Shown here: positions 1-8,674 of the stretch, in pieces
How the letters are laid out: every line of letters begins with the position of its first letter
Numbering within the stretch: the first letter of the stretch is position 1
Origin: CAUTXO01 sp963542625
GTDB lineage: Bacteria > Campylobacterota > Campylobacteria > Campylobacterales > SZUA-545
Reading direction: 5' to 3'
NCBI GenBank assembly: GCA_963542625.1
Contig: CAUTXO010000001.1
Location: 43,650 to 107,649, forward strand
DNA: 64,000 bases
The notes under the pieces: generated by a model
The model's database searches: none
Seen by the model: the letters and a program-made list of their open reading frames with translations, nothing else
What the model was told of the DNA's origin: nothing
Position numbers and translations under genes: made by a program

Positions 1-655
1 ATCGAAATTCAGACATCATAGATCTAAGCTCATCGTTTGAATACATATCGCCCTTTGGGTTGCCAAAGCCATCAACGGCATTTAAAAGCTCCTTTCTAGA
101 CATACCAAGATAGCGCGGGTGTATAAACGGTAGCATATTGAAGTTCCACATACTAAGCAAGCTGTTTTTATGATAAAACATCATTATTAGGCGCCCCCCC
201 CCCCGCAGGACTCTATAAGCTTCGTTTATCGCCTTTTGCGTGTTTGGTGTGTGATGCAAAACTCCCATTGAGCACACGCAATCAAACGTGTTATCTTCAA
301 ACGGCAACTCTTCAGCATTTGCAACAAAAATATCCCCGCTAAGCCCCAAAGATCTAAAGCGGCTTTTTGTTATATCCACAGCCGTTTGCGTAATGTCTAT
401 TCCCGTTACAAAGGCCCCGTTTTTTGCGTAATGGCTAAGCACATAACCGTTACCACAACCTATATCCAAAACCTTTTTGCCACTAAAGCTCGGATACTCG
501 TGCAAGTTATAAGAAAATTCCAAACTCTCGTTTTTTTCTCTAAAGGCATCGCCTTTTTTGAAATACATTTCGCTACCAAATTCTTCATTAATGGCGCTTG
601 AACCTACCGGGTTTTTATCCCAAAACTCTTTAACATCGTCAATCGTAATACTCAG
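1..655 (-). CDS. SAM-dependent methyltransferase (class I), partial
   Basis: This is a class I SAM-dependent methyltransferase (Methyltransf_11/UbiE-like) cut by the left window edge. Translating the minus strand gives a motif I of the form VLDIGCGNGYVL, an acidic motif at GIDITQTAV, and a motif IV region CVCSMGVLHHTPNT, followed by YRVLRGGGRL. The three glycines are encoded by an 11-G tract, and the frame stays open through it to the edge, so the gene is in frame as read. No ATG, GTG or TTG lies near the expected start. A CTG at 655-653, preceded by AAAGGA, would begin LSITIDDVKEFWDKNP and is my best guess. It lies 10 nt after the radical SAM stop and ends the glycan operon within the window. 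It probably methylates a sugar or a glycan intermediate, which is inference from context. Confidence 0.8.
   Translation of the reverse strand, partial: MSITIDDVKEFWDKNPVGSSAINEEFGSEMYFKKGDAFREKNESLEFSYNLHEYPSFSGKKVLDIGCGNGYVLSHYAKNGAFVTGIDITQTAVDITKSRFRSLGLSGDIFVANAEELPFEDNTFDCVCSMGVLHHTPNTQKAINEAYRVLRGGGRLIMMFYHKNSLLSMWNFNMLPFIHPRYLGMSRKELLNAVDGFGNPKGDMYSNDELRSMMSEFR
194..204 (-). repeat. Poly-G tract (G11 on minus strand) in methyltransferase
   Basis: Eleven consecutive C on the plus strand lie inside the methyltransferase gene at about codon 151. The coding frame is intact with 11 G. Loss or gain of one G would truncate the protein just after the catalytic core. Tracts of this kind are classic slipped-strand contingency loci in Campylobacter and Helicobacter. 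Confidence 0.9.
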
Positions 656-665
656 CTTATATCCT

Positions 666-1754
666 TTATAAAACACCGCAACATCTAGTGCAAGCCGGAA
701 ACATTCCAACACGCCTTAGCGAGCTTCTAAAATCTTTCATTTTTTTACCATTCCAAATACTTCCAAAACTTTCTTTCATAATATTTCCCATCACGATATG
801 AAAACAGCGCGTCATAATAATCACATCACCGTTAGCCATAAACTGCGCCTGCTCCCAAGGGACGCGACAGTGATCCCTTGAAAATATTTTTTTAGGATCC
901 GTAAAATACATTTTTGCATCTTCAGCACTATTAAAATAAGGAGTTTGTATAAGATGAACCCCCCCCCCTTGCTTAATAATTTTTGCCGCTTTCTGAAGAT
1001 TTTCATACATCAGATCATAATCAATTGTTTCAGGGAAAATCGAGCTAATGCACGTTGGTGTGGCGCGCGCTATATCGCCAAAGTATTTGTTGTGTGTATT
1101 TGCCATATCCTGCGTAACAAAATTCAAATGAGAAAACGCAACTTGCGTTGGGTGGATCTTAATAACTTCACGCGCAAAATCTTCCAAATGCAAGTAATTC
1201 CAATCCGACACAACGTGATTTATCAGCCTTTCTTTTATGCCAAGATCCTTAGCCCTTAAAAAACCTTCAACGGCATTGGCGTAAGATTTGCCACCCCCGC
1301 CTCTTATTTTGTCGTGAATCTCTGCTGTGCCGTCTAAAGAGATAGAAAGCGTATCAAGCCCGGCTGAAGCTAGGTCGTCTATTTTTTTAGGAAGCAAAAG
1401 CCCGTTTGTACCAACTTGCGTTTTGCAACCCTTTTTCTTGGCGTATTCAATTGCCGCTGGCAAATGCTTCCAAAGCAAGGGCTCGGTAGAAATAATGGCA
1501 ATCACCGGGCGCACGGGGGCTAGCTCATCCACAATGCGCTTAAAAACTTCAAGCGGCATATCCATATTCGCCGAAAGCATGTTAAGCGTAAATTGTGTAT
1601 CCGTTTGGTTTTGCCCCACATCGCACATCTTGCAAAACAAGTTACAACGCGAATTGACTATTATATAAACCATCTTAGGCCACAAAGCGCTACTGCCTAA
1701 AAGGTGGCGGTTTATCTTTAGCCTAACGTATGGCACTAAATTTTTTAATTGCAT
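666..1754 (-). CDS. Radical SAM protein with SPASM-like C-terminus
   Basis: A radical SAM enzyme of about 362 residues. The cluster motif CNLFCKMC (C-x3-C-x2-C) sits near residue 40, and a glycine-rich SAM-binding stretch follows (ISTEPLL, then QVGTNGLLLP and SISLDGT). The C-terminal part has Cys residues (DHCRVPW, MTRCFH, PACTRCCG) like a SPASM/twitch domain that binds a further Fe-S cluster. I chose the ATG at 1754 because it overlaps the stop of the upstream glycosyltransferase (TGATG); an earlier in-frame codon at 1799 would lie deep inside that gene. A 10-G tract encodes GGG near residue 264 and is in frame. Its place among glycosyltransferase and methyltransferase genes suggests sugar or glycopeptide modification, but the substrate is unknown. 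Confidence 0.88.
   Translation of the reverse strand: MQLKNLVPYVRLKINRHLLGSSALWPKMVYIIVNSRCNLFCKMCDVGQNQTDTQFTLNMLSANMDMPLEVFKRIVDELAPVRPVIAIISTEPLLWKHLPAAIEYAKKKGCKTQVGTNGLLLPKKIDDLASAGLDTLSISLDGTAEIHDKIRGGGGKSYANAVEGFLRAKDLGIKERLINHVVSDWNYLHLEDFAREVIKIHPTQVAFSHLNFVTQDMANTHNKYFGDIARATPTCISSIFPETIDYDLMYENLQKAAKIIKQGGGVHLIQTPYFNSAEDAKMYFTDPKKIFSRDHCRVPWEQAQFMANGDVIIMTRCFHIVMGNIMKESFGSIWNGKKMKDFRSSLRRVGMFPACTRCCGVL
959..968 (-). repeat. Poly-G tract (G10) in radical SAM gene
   Basis: Ten consecutive C on the plus strand read as GGG within KQGGGVHL of the radical SAM protein. The frame continues through it to the C-terminal cysteine motifs, so this copy is phase-ON. Slippage by one base would remove the SPASM-like end. 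Confidence 0.88.
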
Positions 1755-2926
1755 CAGGCAAGCTCTTTTTTCAAAATAACAAAATCGCCGTCTTTCCACT
1801 GCGTGCCATTAAAAGATCCGTTAACAATAAGCTCAAAACTATCCCTTAAATACCCCGCCATACTTTCCGTGCTGTGCTTTTTGTAGACAAGATCTTGCGC
1901 CGCTGCTGCAACGCCTTCGTAATCTTTTATATTGCGTAATAGATCTTTAATCTGCCTTATTGGATCCCCAAGATCTAGCTCCACATAATGCACGTTTTCT
2001 TTAAAGCCCATATCAGAAAATCCATAAGGCGCCACACAAAGCAAAAGCGATTTGTTAGCCGGGATCTCAAAAAACTTCCTAATAGCGGTTTTGTATTGGC
2101 TACCATCGGTAAAGGAGATCTTAGACGTCGCCAAATGCTCTTCAAAAATAAAGTTATAAAGCTTCATCGTTACGATGTTTGAATACGGCTTAAGCCCCAA
2201 CCTATTAAAAAGCGAATACGCAAAGTTATGGATCCTGCGCGGCATAGTGATCTCTTTTGCTTGCTTAACCTGCTCTCTTAACGCCCGGCGCTGATAATAA
2301 AGCACGCCCTCTACGGAAAAATCGTATTTTCTGTGCTCTAGGCAAGAGTATCTAAATTCACTAGGTGCAATGGTATGGTAAAAAGAAATTGTCCTGTGCT
2401 TATACCTATTTACAAACTCGTAATAATCGTCATTTAAAAGCCCTACGTGCTTTTCTTTGTCTATGCCGGGGAGATCTTTCATCGCAACTAAATATTGCGT
2501 CCCCATACCTATATAATAAGCGCCCTGTTCTTCGTAGGCCTTCATAATGTACGTCGGAAAATTGTGAAAGTCAAACATTTCCTTAAAGACGAGGTTTGTA
2601 TTTTTCAAAGACGCTATATCCCTAGCAATAGCCGGCAAATAATAAATGTGTTCTATTGGGTAGTGAATAAACCTATATTTTCTGTATTCGTTTAGGTATT
2701 TTGCGTTGATTGGTTGGGTGGAAAAATACGGAAAGCAAATATCATCAACGACAATATCAAAGCCACCGTGCCTTTCTATGTAAGCGTTCAAGCCCTCTTT
2801 TAGCGTTTTTTCATCGGAAAACCCTGGTCCAAAAAAATAAGCGTTTAATTTTCTAAAGATGGTTAAATAGTTTCTATCTGTAGGGTTTAAATACTCATTG
2901 TAAGCACCGATGTAAAGTATCCTCAC
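1754..2926 (-). CDS. Glycosyltransferase family protein (CgeB-like)
   Basis: A 390-residue protein that looks like a GT-B glycosyltransferase of the CgeB/Glyco_trans_1_2 type. The C-terminal half has the typical pattern RKFFEIPANKSLLL, then GFSDMGFKENVHYVELD and a following helix IKDLLRNI, comparable to the nucleotide-sugar binding half of that family. The N-terminal half (MRILYIGAYNEYLN...) is poorly conserved. The start is GTG at 2926, overlapping the wbqC stop as GTGA. Composition is more AT-rich than the genes upstream in the operon (2923-8413), compatible with separate acquisition. Assignment to a family is moderately sure; donor and acceptor sugars cannot be read from the sequence. Confidence 0.7.
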   Translation of the reverse strand: MRILYIGAYNEYLNPTDRNYLTIFRKLNAYFFGPGFSDEKTLKEGLNAYIERHGGFDIVVDDICFPYFSTQPINAKYLNEYRKYRFIHYPIEHIYYLPAIARDIASLKNTNLVFKEMFDFHNFPTYIMKAYEEQGAYYIGMGTQYLVAMKDLPGIDKEKHVGLLNDDYYEFVNRYKHRTISFYHTIAPSEFRYSCLEHRKYDFSVEGVLYYQRRALREQVKQAKEITMPRRIHNFAYSLFNRLGLKPYSNIVTMKLYNFIFEEHLATSKISFTDGSQYKTAIRKFFEIPANKSLLLCVAPYGFSDMGFKENVHYVELDLGDPIRQIKDLLRNIKDYEGVAAAAQDLVYKKHSTESMAGYLRDSFELIVNGSFNGTQWKDGDFVILKKELA

Positions 2927-3594
2927 AAAAATCCTTCGTTAAAGATCTTATCAATCACGCTAAGTCCGCCTAAAAACTCGCTTGTATTCACCTGCGCGTA
3001 AGCTTGTGGCGCAAAGTTTTGCGCGAGCAATTCTATCTTTGATTCTCTGAATTTTGCCGCGTCTTGGTAGCCACCCGCACCCCCGCCATACATATACGCC
3101 CCGCACCCCGCCGCGCGCACTAGGTCAATTAGCAATTCATTAGAAGAAGAGCAAAAGCCAAAGCTTGAAGCAAACAAGATCTTGCCGGCTGTCTTAATCC
3201 CAAAGCGCTCACAAATGGCAAGAATGGCCTGCACGTTATACTCCGCCACGTTTTCTTTGGCGCATTCAACTAGCCCAAAGATAAAATCCGCGTGCTCCTT
3301 AAAATGCGGCGCGCGCGCGTAATTTGCCTTGAGCGTTTTAACAGCCTTTGCGCGCCAAGCTTCACCGGCAAAAAGCGTCTCGTTTATTTTCCAAAGCCCA
3401 CGCGGGCGCACAATTGGCGCGGTTAGCCAAGCCTTGCGCCCGGCAATGTTTATCGCCACGCGGTTTGTGTATGTGCCGCTGCCCTTTTTCTCAAATTGCA
3501 CGCTGTCTAAAAACACAAAGCGGTCGGCGCGGCGAATCTTGTCAAAAAACCCAAGCCAAGGGAAAAAGTTTGGCTGATGAATGGCGCAAATCAT
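2923..3594 (-). CDS. WbqC family protein
   Basis: A 223-residue WbqC-like protein. The opening MICAIHQPNFFPWLGFFDKI and the following DRFVFLDSVQFEKKGSGTYTNR are hallmark WbqC features (HQPxxxPWLG, then D.VQ......NR). WbqC proteins occur in O-antigen, exopolysaccharide and glycopeptide clusters, and their chemistry is still poorly defined; a cysteine-dependent acyl or amide transfer role has been suggested. The ATG at 3594 overlaps the GNAT stop as ATGA, and the 3' end overlaps the glycosyltransferase by four bases, so translation is coupled along the operon. Confidence 0.88.
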   Translation of the reverse strand: MICAIHQPNFFPWLGFFDKIRRADRFVFLDSVQFEKKGSGTYTNRVAINIAGRKAWLTAPIVRPRGLWKINETLFAGEAWRAKAVKTLKANYARAPHFKEHADFIFGLVECAKENVAEYNVQAILAICERFGIKTAGKILFASSFGFCSSSNELLIDLVRAAGCGAYMYGGGAGGYQDAAKFRESKIELLAQNFAPQAYAQVNTSEFLGGLSVIDKIFNEGFL

Positions 3595-4112
3595 CTAAAA
3601 AGGCTCATAATCGCAAGATCTCTAAGCTCGCCGTCTATAAAAGCGTGGCGCCTTAGCAAGCCCTCGCGCACAAAGCCAAGCCGCTCGTATAATCTCGCCG
3701 CGCGCGTATTAAAGTCAAAAACATACAGGTAAATTTTTTGCAAGTCTAGCGCGCCAAAGCCGTAAGAGATAAGCTTGCCTAAGGCGCGGCTGCCGTAGCC
3801 TTTGGACGTGTAGGCAAGATCTATGCGCGCGCGTAGCTCGGCGGTTTTGCTTACAAGATCTATGCCGTATAGCCCACAAGATCCAATAAGCTCATCGCCC
3901 AAAAAAATGCCAAAAAACACCGTGCTTGCATCGCGCCTTAGGGCGTCAAACCACTCCGCGTGGCTTTTAAAATCCACCGGCTTATAGCGGGCGCTAAAGC
4001 GCACAAGGTCAGCGTCGTTAATAAGCTCAAAAAGCCGCGCAAGATCTTGTTCGCCCCGCACCGCGCCAAGCCTTAGTGCGCTTTGGTTGGCGCCGCTGCT
4101 TAGCGCTTCCAC
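3591..4112 (-). CDS. GNAT family N-acetyltransferase
   Basis: A 173-residue RimJ/RimL-type GNAT acetyltransferase. The acetyl-CoA loop region reads RIDLAYTSKGYGSRALGKLI, and the C-terminal signature YVFDFNTRAARLYERLGF is the common N-x-R-A-x-x-L-Y-E-x-x-G-F block. Enzymes of this kind in sugar clusters, such as PseH, N-acetylate amino sugars. The start is a GTG at 4112 that overlaps the deacetylase-like gene by 13 bases; the stop overlaps wbqC. Its substrate is likely an amino sugar or its nucleotide precursor, by context only. Confidence 0.85.
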   Translation of the reverse strand: MEALSSGANQSALRLGAVRGEQDLARLFELINDADLVRFSARYKPVDFKSHAEWFDALRRDASTVFFGIFLGDELIGSCGLYGIDLVSKTAELRARIDLAYTSKGYGSRALGKLISYGFGALDLQKIYLYVFDFNTRAARLYERLGFVREGLLRRHAFIDGELRDLAIMSLFR

Positions 4113-4831
4113 GTGTCTTCCAAGCGGATCTTATAATCCGCGCGCGTGGCGGCGTATCTGTGATTTGGCGCAAACGCCGCGTCTAGCCCCGCTAAATACG
4201 AGCTAAGCATTTTGTTAAGCGGTTGTTCGTAGGTGTTGCCCCCCCCCCCGGAGAGATGAAACGGGTGGAAAAGCACCTGTATAAGCCTTGTGCGCGATGT
4301 TTGCAAAAAGCTTTCTGGGTCTTTGTTTCTGAAAGAAAAGCAAGAGTCGCTCATATAAATTTCATCGCTGAAAATCCGGCTGTCATACGCGCTAAGCAGC
4401 CCCGTGTTTTCCAAATAAATATTATGAATACTGGGGCTGTGCATACTAAAAGACGCCACGCGCTCTTGCGTTAGATCTTCTAGCATTTGGCACTCTTTTT
4501 GTAAAAGCGCGGTTAGCTCAAGCGGATCTGCGGCGTTATAAACAAGCGGGTCAAAGTGCAAGCCAACCTCTGCGCGGCTTGCCATACGGCGCAAAAGCCC
4601 GCGTGAATGCGTGCTAAAGGCGTTGTAAAGTGGCGAGGTCAAAAGCACGTAATAAGTGGCGCGAATCCCAAGATCTACCTCACGCTCAAAGAGTTCGTAG
4701 GCAATATCTATGGACGCGTCTATGTCGTGGCGCAATAAGATCCCGTGCTTTAGGCTTTGAAAGTCTTTGATTTGGTGCGTTTCATACTTAGCGATTGTCT
4801 CTAAGTAGATCTCTTGTTTAAACATATTCAT
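4100..4831 (-). CDS. Polysaccharide-deacetylase-like protein
   Basis: A 243-residue protein resembling the NodB-like (CE4) deacetylases common in glycan clusters. RHDID (residues 34-38) matches the metal-binding HD/D motif, GLHFDP supplies a second histidine, and HPFHL a third near residue 190. It may remove an acetyl group from a sugar that is then re-acylated by the neighbouring GNAT or hexapeptide enzymes, which is inference. A G11 tract encodes GGGG at about residues 195-198 and is in frame. The start at 4831 has AAGGAT upstream. The final codons overlap the next gene, which argues that the phase-ON frame read here is the functional one. Confidence 0.72.
   Translation of the reverse strand: MNMFKQEIYLETIAKYETHQIKDFQSLKHGILLRHDIDASIDIAYELFEREVDLGIRATYYVLLTSPLYNAFSTHSRGLLRRMASRAEVGLHFDPLVYNAADPLELTALLQKECQMLEDLTQERVASFSMHSPSIHNIYLENTGLLSAYDSRIFSDEIYMSDSCFSFRNKDPESFLQTSRTRLIQVLFHPFHLSGGGGNTYEQPLNKMLSSYLAGLDAAFAPNHRYAATRADYKIRLEDTWKR
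4239..4249 (-). repeat. Poly-G tract (G11) in deacetylase-like gene
   Basis: Eleven C on the plus strand encode the GGGG of LSGGGGNTYEQ. The frame is open with 11 bases. A one-base change would remove the last 45 residues and break the translational overlap with the GNAT gene. Confidence 0.9.
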
Positions 4832-4861
4832 AGCTATCCTTAAAAACGCAAATTGTAACGC

Positions 4862-5398
4862 TTAGGGGTTTAAAGGCGCTAGGCGTCTTAGCTCTTTTGC
4901 TGGCGTGCCAGCGTAAATGCCAAAGGGGGCTAGATCTTTAGTAACCACGCTGCCCGCGCCCACAATGCTTGACTTGCCGATTGTTACACCGGGCAAAATA
5001 ACGGCATTTGCGCCTATCCAAACGTCGTCTTCTATGACGACCTTTTTGGCTGCAATCGTGCCCTTTGTGTGAAGCGCGATGATGTTGCAAAGCTCAGAAT
5101 TATTCGGCGATGAAGAGCAAATCACGGTAACGCCCGGCGCAATCGCCACGCGCGCGCCAATTTTAAGCAGCGGCTCGTAATCATCAGAGACGATGAAGTT
5201 TTGATTAATCACGCTGCCATCTCCGATGAAAACGCCCGTCATTGCAAAAAAGATCTTGCGCGTTTTGTTGTCCGGGTGATTTGCGCCCAGCCAGCGCAAG
5301 AGTTTGTCCGGCAAAGCGCGCGCGGTTTTTCTGATTTTTTCATCGCTCATATCCGCGTAATCAAACATTAGCTCGTTAATTATTTTGCTGTTCGTCAT
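4862..5398 (-). CDS. Hexapeptide-repeat O-acetyltransferase (CysE/LacA/NodL type)
   Basis: A 178-residue left-handed beta-helix acyltransferase. The C-terminal half carries isoleucine-rich hexapeptide repeats (VVIEDDVWIGANAVILPGVT, IGKSSIVGAGSVVTKDL) and ends in the typical APFGIYAGTPAKELR. The mid-protein ALHTKGT holds the likely catalytic histidine. Family members transfer acetyl from acetyl-CoA to sugar hydroxyls. The ATG at 5398 has a strong AAGGAG eight bases upstream. It overlaps the end of the FemAB-like gene by 23 bases, consistent with the operon. Confidence 0.88.
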   Translation of the reverse strand: MTNSKIINELMFDYADMSDEKIRKTARALPDKLLRWLGANHPDNKTRKIFFAMTGVFIGDGSVINQNFIVSDDYEPLLKIGARVAIAPGVTVICSSSPNNSELCNIIALHTKGTIAAKKVVIEDDVWIGANAVILPGVTIGKSSIVGAGSVVTKDLAPFGIYAGTPAKELRRLAPLNP

Positions 5399-6407
5399 TT
5401 TTATCTCCTTTTAGCTCCCCAAATGGTAGGACGTAAAAGCCTGAATATTCTTTCAAAAGCTCGTCTTTTGTGGCGTGCAAAACGTCCTTGTTTGCTAGGC
5501 TGATGAAGTATTTATACTCCCGCTGGCTTGCCGCAAATTTTTTCTTAAACCTATACACGCCGTCTTGGCCAAGCCACGTCCCGCCCCAATTCCACCATTC
5601 ATAGCCAGCGCTTGCTGCCTTTTGCATTGCGGTAAAAATCACAAGCGGCAAGGCTTGAAGGCTTCTAAATTCTTCCACCACAGCTGGCGTGAAATACTCA
5701 ACCGTTTTGTTGTAGTAAAAAACAAGCAAGGCCGCCACCGGCTCGCCGTTTAGATCTGCTGTAAAGATCTCGTAATCCGCTGTGGGCGTAAAAAACTCCG
5801 GCAAACGCGCAAAAAACTCCCGAGTTTTTGTCTGCCCACCAAGCTTTGAGATGTTTTGCTGGTGCGTTTGGTATAAAAAATCGCTAGCTGAATTATCCAC
5901 CGCCACTCTCACGCCGGCGTTTTGCGCCTTTTTAATGTTGCGCCTTGCGCTTGCGTCAAGCCCTGCTAAGATCTCATCCGGCTTTGCAAGAGGCGTGAAT
6001 TGCCCTATGCGCTTGTCCGTGTAGTCAAAGCGCGCAAGATCTTGCAAGGCGCTATCAAGCGGGTTTTGAATATACACGCTGCACGCCGCACGCGCGCTTA
6101 AGTCTTCGTAGTGCGCTTTTAACGCCTCAAAGGCTTGCTCGGCTTTGCTAAAGATCCCGCCGTTGCTGCCAAAATACGCAAGCGAATTAATCACGCGCCC
6201 GTATTTGCCACCCTTTGCCACAAGCGGCAAGGCGCCTTGTATCTCTCCGCCATCGTCTAGGGCTAGCGCATAAAGGCTTTGCGCGCCTAAAAATTCTTCC
6301 AAAAACCGCTTGTATTTCACGCTATGGTAAAAAAGGCTGTGCGAAAACTCGTGCAAAAATCGCTCGTATCTTTCAAAAAGCGGCTCATCAAGCGTTACAA
6401 TTTTCAT
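5376..6407 (-). CDS. FemAB/GNAT-like acyltransferase (lipid II bridge-type fold)
   Basis: About 343 residues with the features of FemAB-type (peptidoglycan interpeptide bridge) or related GNAT-fold proteins: a first sub-domain with NSLAYFGSNGGI, a basic stretch ASARRNIKKAQNAGVRV, and a second sub-domain with VAALLVFYYNKTVEYFTPA and EWWNWGGTWLGQDGVYRFKKKF. Such proteins in polysaccharide loci attach amino acids or acyl groups to sugars. The ATG at 6407 is preferred over an in-frame codon at 6440 because it forms an ATGA overlap with asnB. Function in this cluster is inferred: the adjacent asparagine synthase makes an amide or amino acid modification of a sugar plausible. Confidence 0.75.
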   Translation of the reverse strand: MKIVTLDEPLFERYERFLHEFSHSLFYHSVKYKRFLEEFLGAQSLYALALDDGGEIQGALPLVAKGGKYGRVINSLAYFGSNGGIFSKAEQAFEALKAHYEDLSARAACSVYIQNPLDSALQDLARFDYTDKRIGQFTPLAKPDEILAGLDASARRNIKKAQNAGVRVAVDNSASDFLYQTHQQNISKLGGQTKTREFFARLPEFFTPTADYEIFTADLNGEPVAALLVFYYNKTVEYFTPAVVEEFRSLQALPLVIFTAMQKAASAGYEWWNWGGTWLGQDGVYRFKKKFAASQREYKYFISLANKDVLHATKDELLKEYSGFYVLPFGELKGDKNDEQQNN

Positions 6408-8413
6408 AAGATCCCTTGCGCTGCATAGGTTTGCAACCATTTTTCAAAGTTAATCAAGCTCCAAATAAAAAGCCGCCTGTTTTCCTTGCCGTCAAAGTGG
6501 CGCTGGGCGATTTCGCGCACTTTTTTAGGGTCTAAAAACTCATACATCGCCGCGTTTTTATTGCCGATGACAAGGCGCACAAAATCCACGCTCTGCCCCC
6601 TAAACCACGTGCTATCCGGGCTTGAAAAGCCCTGCTTTACACCCGCTGCGATGTCTTGCGGAATGTAATCTTTTACCGCTTGGCGCAAGATCTTCTTGCC
6701 GTCGTTTGTCTTTTGAAAGTAGGTGCTAGCCTTAGAAAGGCTGTTTTCATCAATTTTTACCACTTCCTGCAAATTAGCTAGCTTAAAATTAACGGGCAAG
6801 CTGCAAGCAAAATCCACAAGATCATTGTCTAAAAACGGCACGCGCGTTTCTAGCCCGTGCGCCATAGAAAGCTTGTCTTCAACCGTCAGCAAGCCGCGCA
6901 AAAAGGTCTTTGCTTCAAAGTAAAGAGAATGGTTGATGTAGTCCTGCGGCGAGTTATTTTTAACGTTTTTCTTAAAGACGTTTCTAAAGATCTCAATCGT
7001 CTGCACGTGCGCCACATCAGATCTAATAGGCTCAAAGAGTTCTTTTAGGTCGCGGTTTGGTAGCAATCTTTGCCAAAAAACGTAGTATTTGTTGATGTAA
7101 TCGTCAAAATTCGTGCTGGCTGCGGCGCGGTAATACCGCCACGGATACCCGCCAAAGAGTTCGTCGCCGCCAATGCCGCTTAGCGCCACCTTGACAAAAC
7201 GGCTAGCAAGCTTTGAGGCGTAGAAGTTTGGGTAGCTCTGCCCAATGCGCGGCTCTTCTAAATGATACGCAAAAAGCGGCAAGCAACGCTGCATATCGCC
7301 AGATTTTAGCACCATCTCGTAATGCTCGGTTTGGAAGATATAGCTAAGGCGCTCCGCGCGCGCGCGCTCGTCAAAGCTTAGCTCTATCCCGCTTGCGCTG
7401 CTTAGATCAAAGCCCACTGTAAAGGTTTTTAAAAGTGGCAATTTTGACGCCGCCACAGCCGTTATGCTGCCGCTATCTATGCCGCCTGATAAAAAACTGC
7501 CGATCTCAACGTCGCTAGCAAGCTGGCGCGAAACGGCTTGCGCAAAGAGTTCTTTTAGCTTTTTGGTAGCGGATACTTCATCTAGCGAGCCATCTTGAAA
7601 GAAGTTAAAATCCCAATAAAGGCTTTTTTTAAAGCTCCTTTTGTTTAGATCTAGCTCAATAAAAGATCCTGGCTCTAGGAGCCTAATCTCAGCAAAAAAC
7701 GTCCTATCTGTAAAGATATTTTGAAAGGTAAAATACTCATAAAACGCCGCCTTATCAAGGGAAAAGCTAAGATCTTTATATTCTAAAATCGCCTTATTTT
7801 CGCTCGCAAAAATGAAAAACCCGTCTTTAAAGTAGTAGTAAAGCGGCTTAATGCCGTAGCGGTCACGCGCGATGAAAAACTTCTTTTTGCGGTTATCCCA
7901 CAGCGCAAAGGCAAACATACCGTTAAATTCCTTGACGCAAGCCGTGCCGTAGTGAATGTAGGCGTATAAAATCACTTCTGTATCGCTTGAAGTTTTGAAC
8001 TTATACCCAAGCGCGGCGAGCCTTGCGCGAAGATCTTGGTAGTTGTAGATCTCGCCGTTAAAAACAATCCAAACTTCGCGGGAGATGTCGCTCATTGGCT
8101 GATGCGCGGCGGGGCTAAGATCTATAATGCTAAGGCGTCTGTGCGCCATCATAAGGTCGTAATCGTGGAAGTTCAGCTCAGCCTGCGCACTCTCGTCTTC
8201 TTCGCACATCAAAAGCGGGGAAATGGCTTTAAAATTTCTGTCCGTTAGGTTTTGGTAAAACGAAACGCCAGGCGCGGATTTTGTCCCCGTGTGAAAATAC
8301 AAATACCCAGCGTCGTCCCTGCCCCTGTGAGCGATTTTATCCGCCATAGGCCTTAATAAAGCCGGATTTACAAAGGGCTTATCCAAGCTTAACGCACCGA
8401 CAATTCCGCACAT
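6404..8413 (-). CDS. asnB: Asparagine synthase (glutamine-hydrolysing)
   Basis: A 669-residue class II glutamine amidotransferase plus ATP-dependent synthetase. It starts MCGIVGAL, so Cys2 is the glutaminase nucleophile, with RLSIIDLSP and FNGEIYNYQDLR in the glutaminase domain. The synthetase domain has the PP-loop SFLSGGIDSGSI and a later SGIGGDELFGGYPW. Length fits the longer AsnB/WbpS-type proteins found in O-antigen and flagellar glycan clusters, where they amidate uronic acids or sugars rather than making free asparagine. It is the first gene of the glycan operon, with AAGGAA upstream of the ATG. The large palindrome lies directly upstream. Confidence 0.93.
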   Translation of the reverse strand: MCGIVGALSLDKPFVNPALLRPMADKIAHRGRDDAGYLYFHTGTKSAPGVSFYQNLTDRNFKAISPLLMCEEDESAQAELNFHDYDLMMAHRRLSIIDLSPAAHQPMSDISREVWIVFNGEIYNYQDLRARLAALGYKFKTSSDTEVILYAYIHYGTACVKEFNGMFAFALWDNRKKKFFIARDRYGIKPLYYYFKDGFFIFASENKAILEYKDLSFSLDKAAFYEYFTFQNIFTDRTFFAEIRLLEPGSFIELDLNKRSFKKSLYWDFNFFQDGSLDEVSATKKLKELFAQAVSRQLASDVEIGSFLSGGIDSGSITAVAASKLPLLKTFTVGFDLSSASGIELSFDERARAERLSYIFQTEHYEMVLKSGDMQRCLPLFAYHLEEPRIGQSYPNFYASKLASRFVKVALSGIGGDELFGGYPWRYYRAAASTNFDDYINKYYVFWQRLLPNRDLKELFEPIRSDVAHVQTIEIFRNVFKKNVKNNSPQDYINHSLYFEAKTFLRGLLTVEDKLSMAHGLETRVPFLDNDLVDFACSLPVNFKLANLQEVVKIDENSLSKASTYFQKTNDGKKILRQAVKDYIPQDIAAGVKQGFSSPDSTWFRGQSVDFVRLVIGNKNAAMYEFLDPKKVREIAQRHFDGKENRRLFIWSLINFEKWLQTYAAQGIL

Positions 8414-8674
8414 TTCTTTCCTTTAAAAACCGTTATTCTACAAAAACAAGGCAAAAGTAAGCCCGCGCGGGTTTGGTAGCGCTTAGCGCGGCTAGATCTT
8501 GCGCGCTAGATCCACGCTAGATCCGTAACAGATCTTAGCGCCCGCGCGTAACGCGTTGGCTTAGATCTAAGCGCCAAGCGTGCGGATTGGCACTGGCAAG
8601 ATCTATGCTAGATCTAGCACGCGCAAGATCTTACCCCTACGCGATGCTTTTTCTTTTTTTAATTATGGTAGGGG

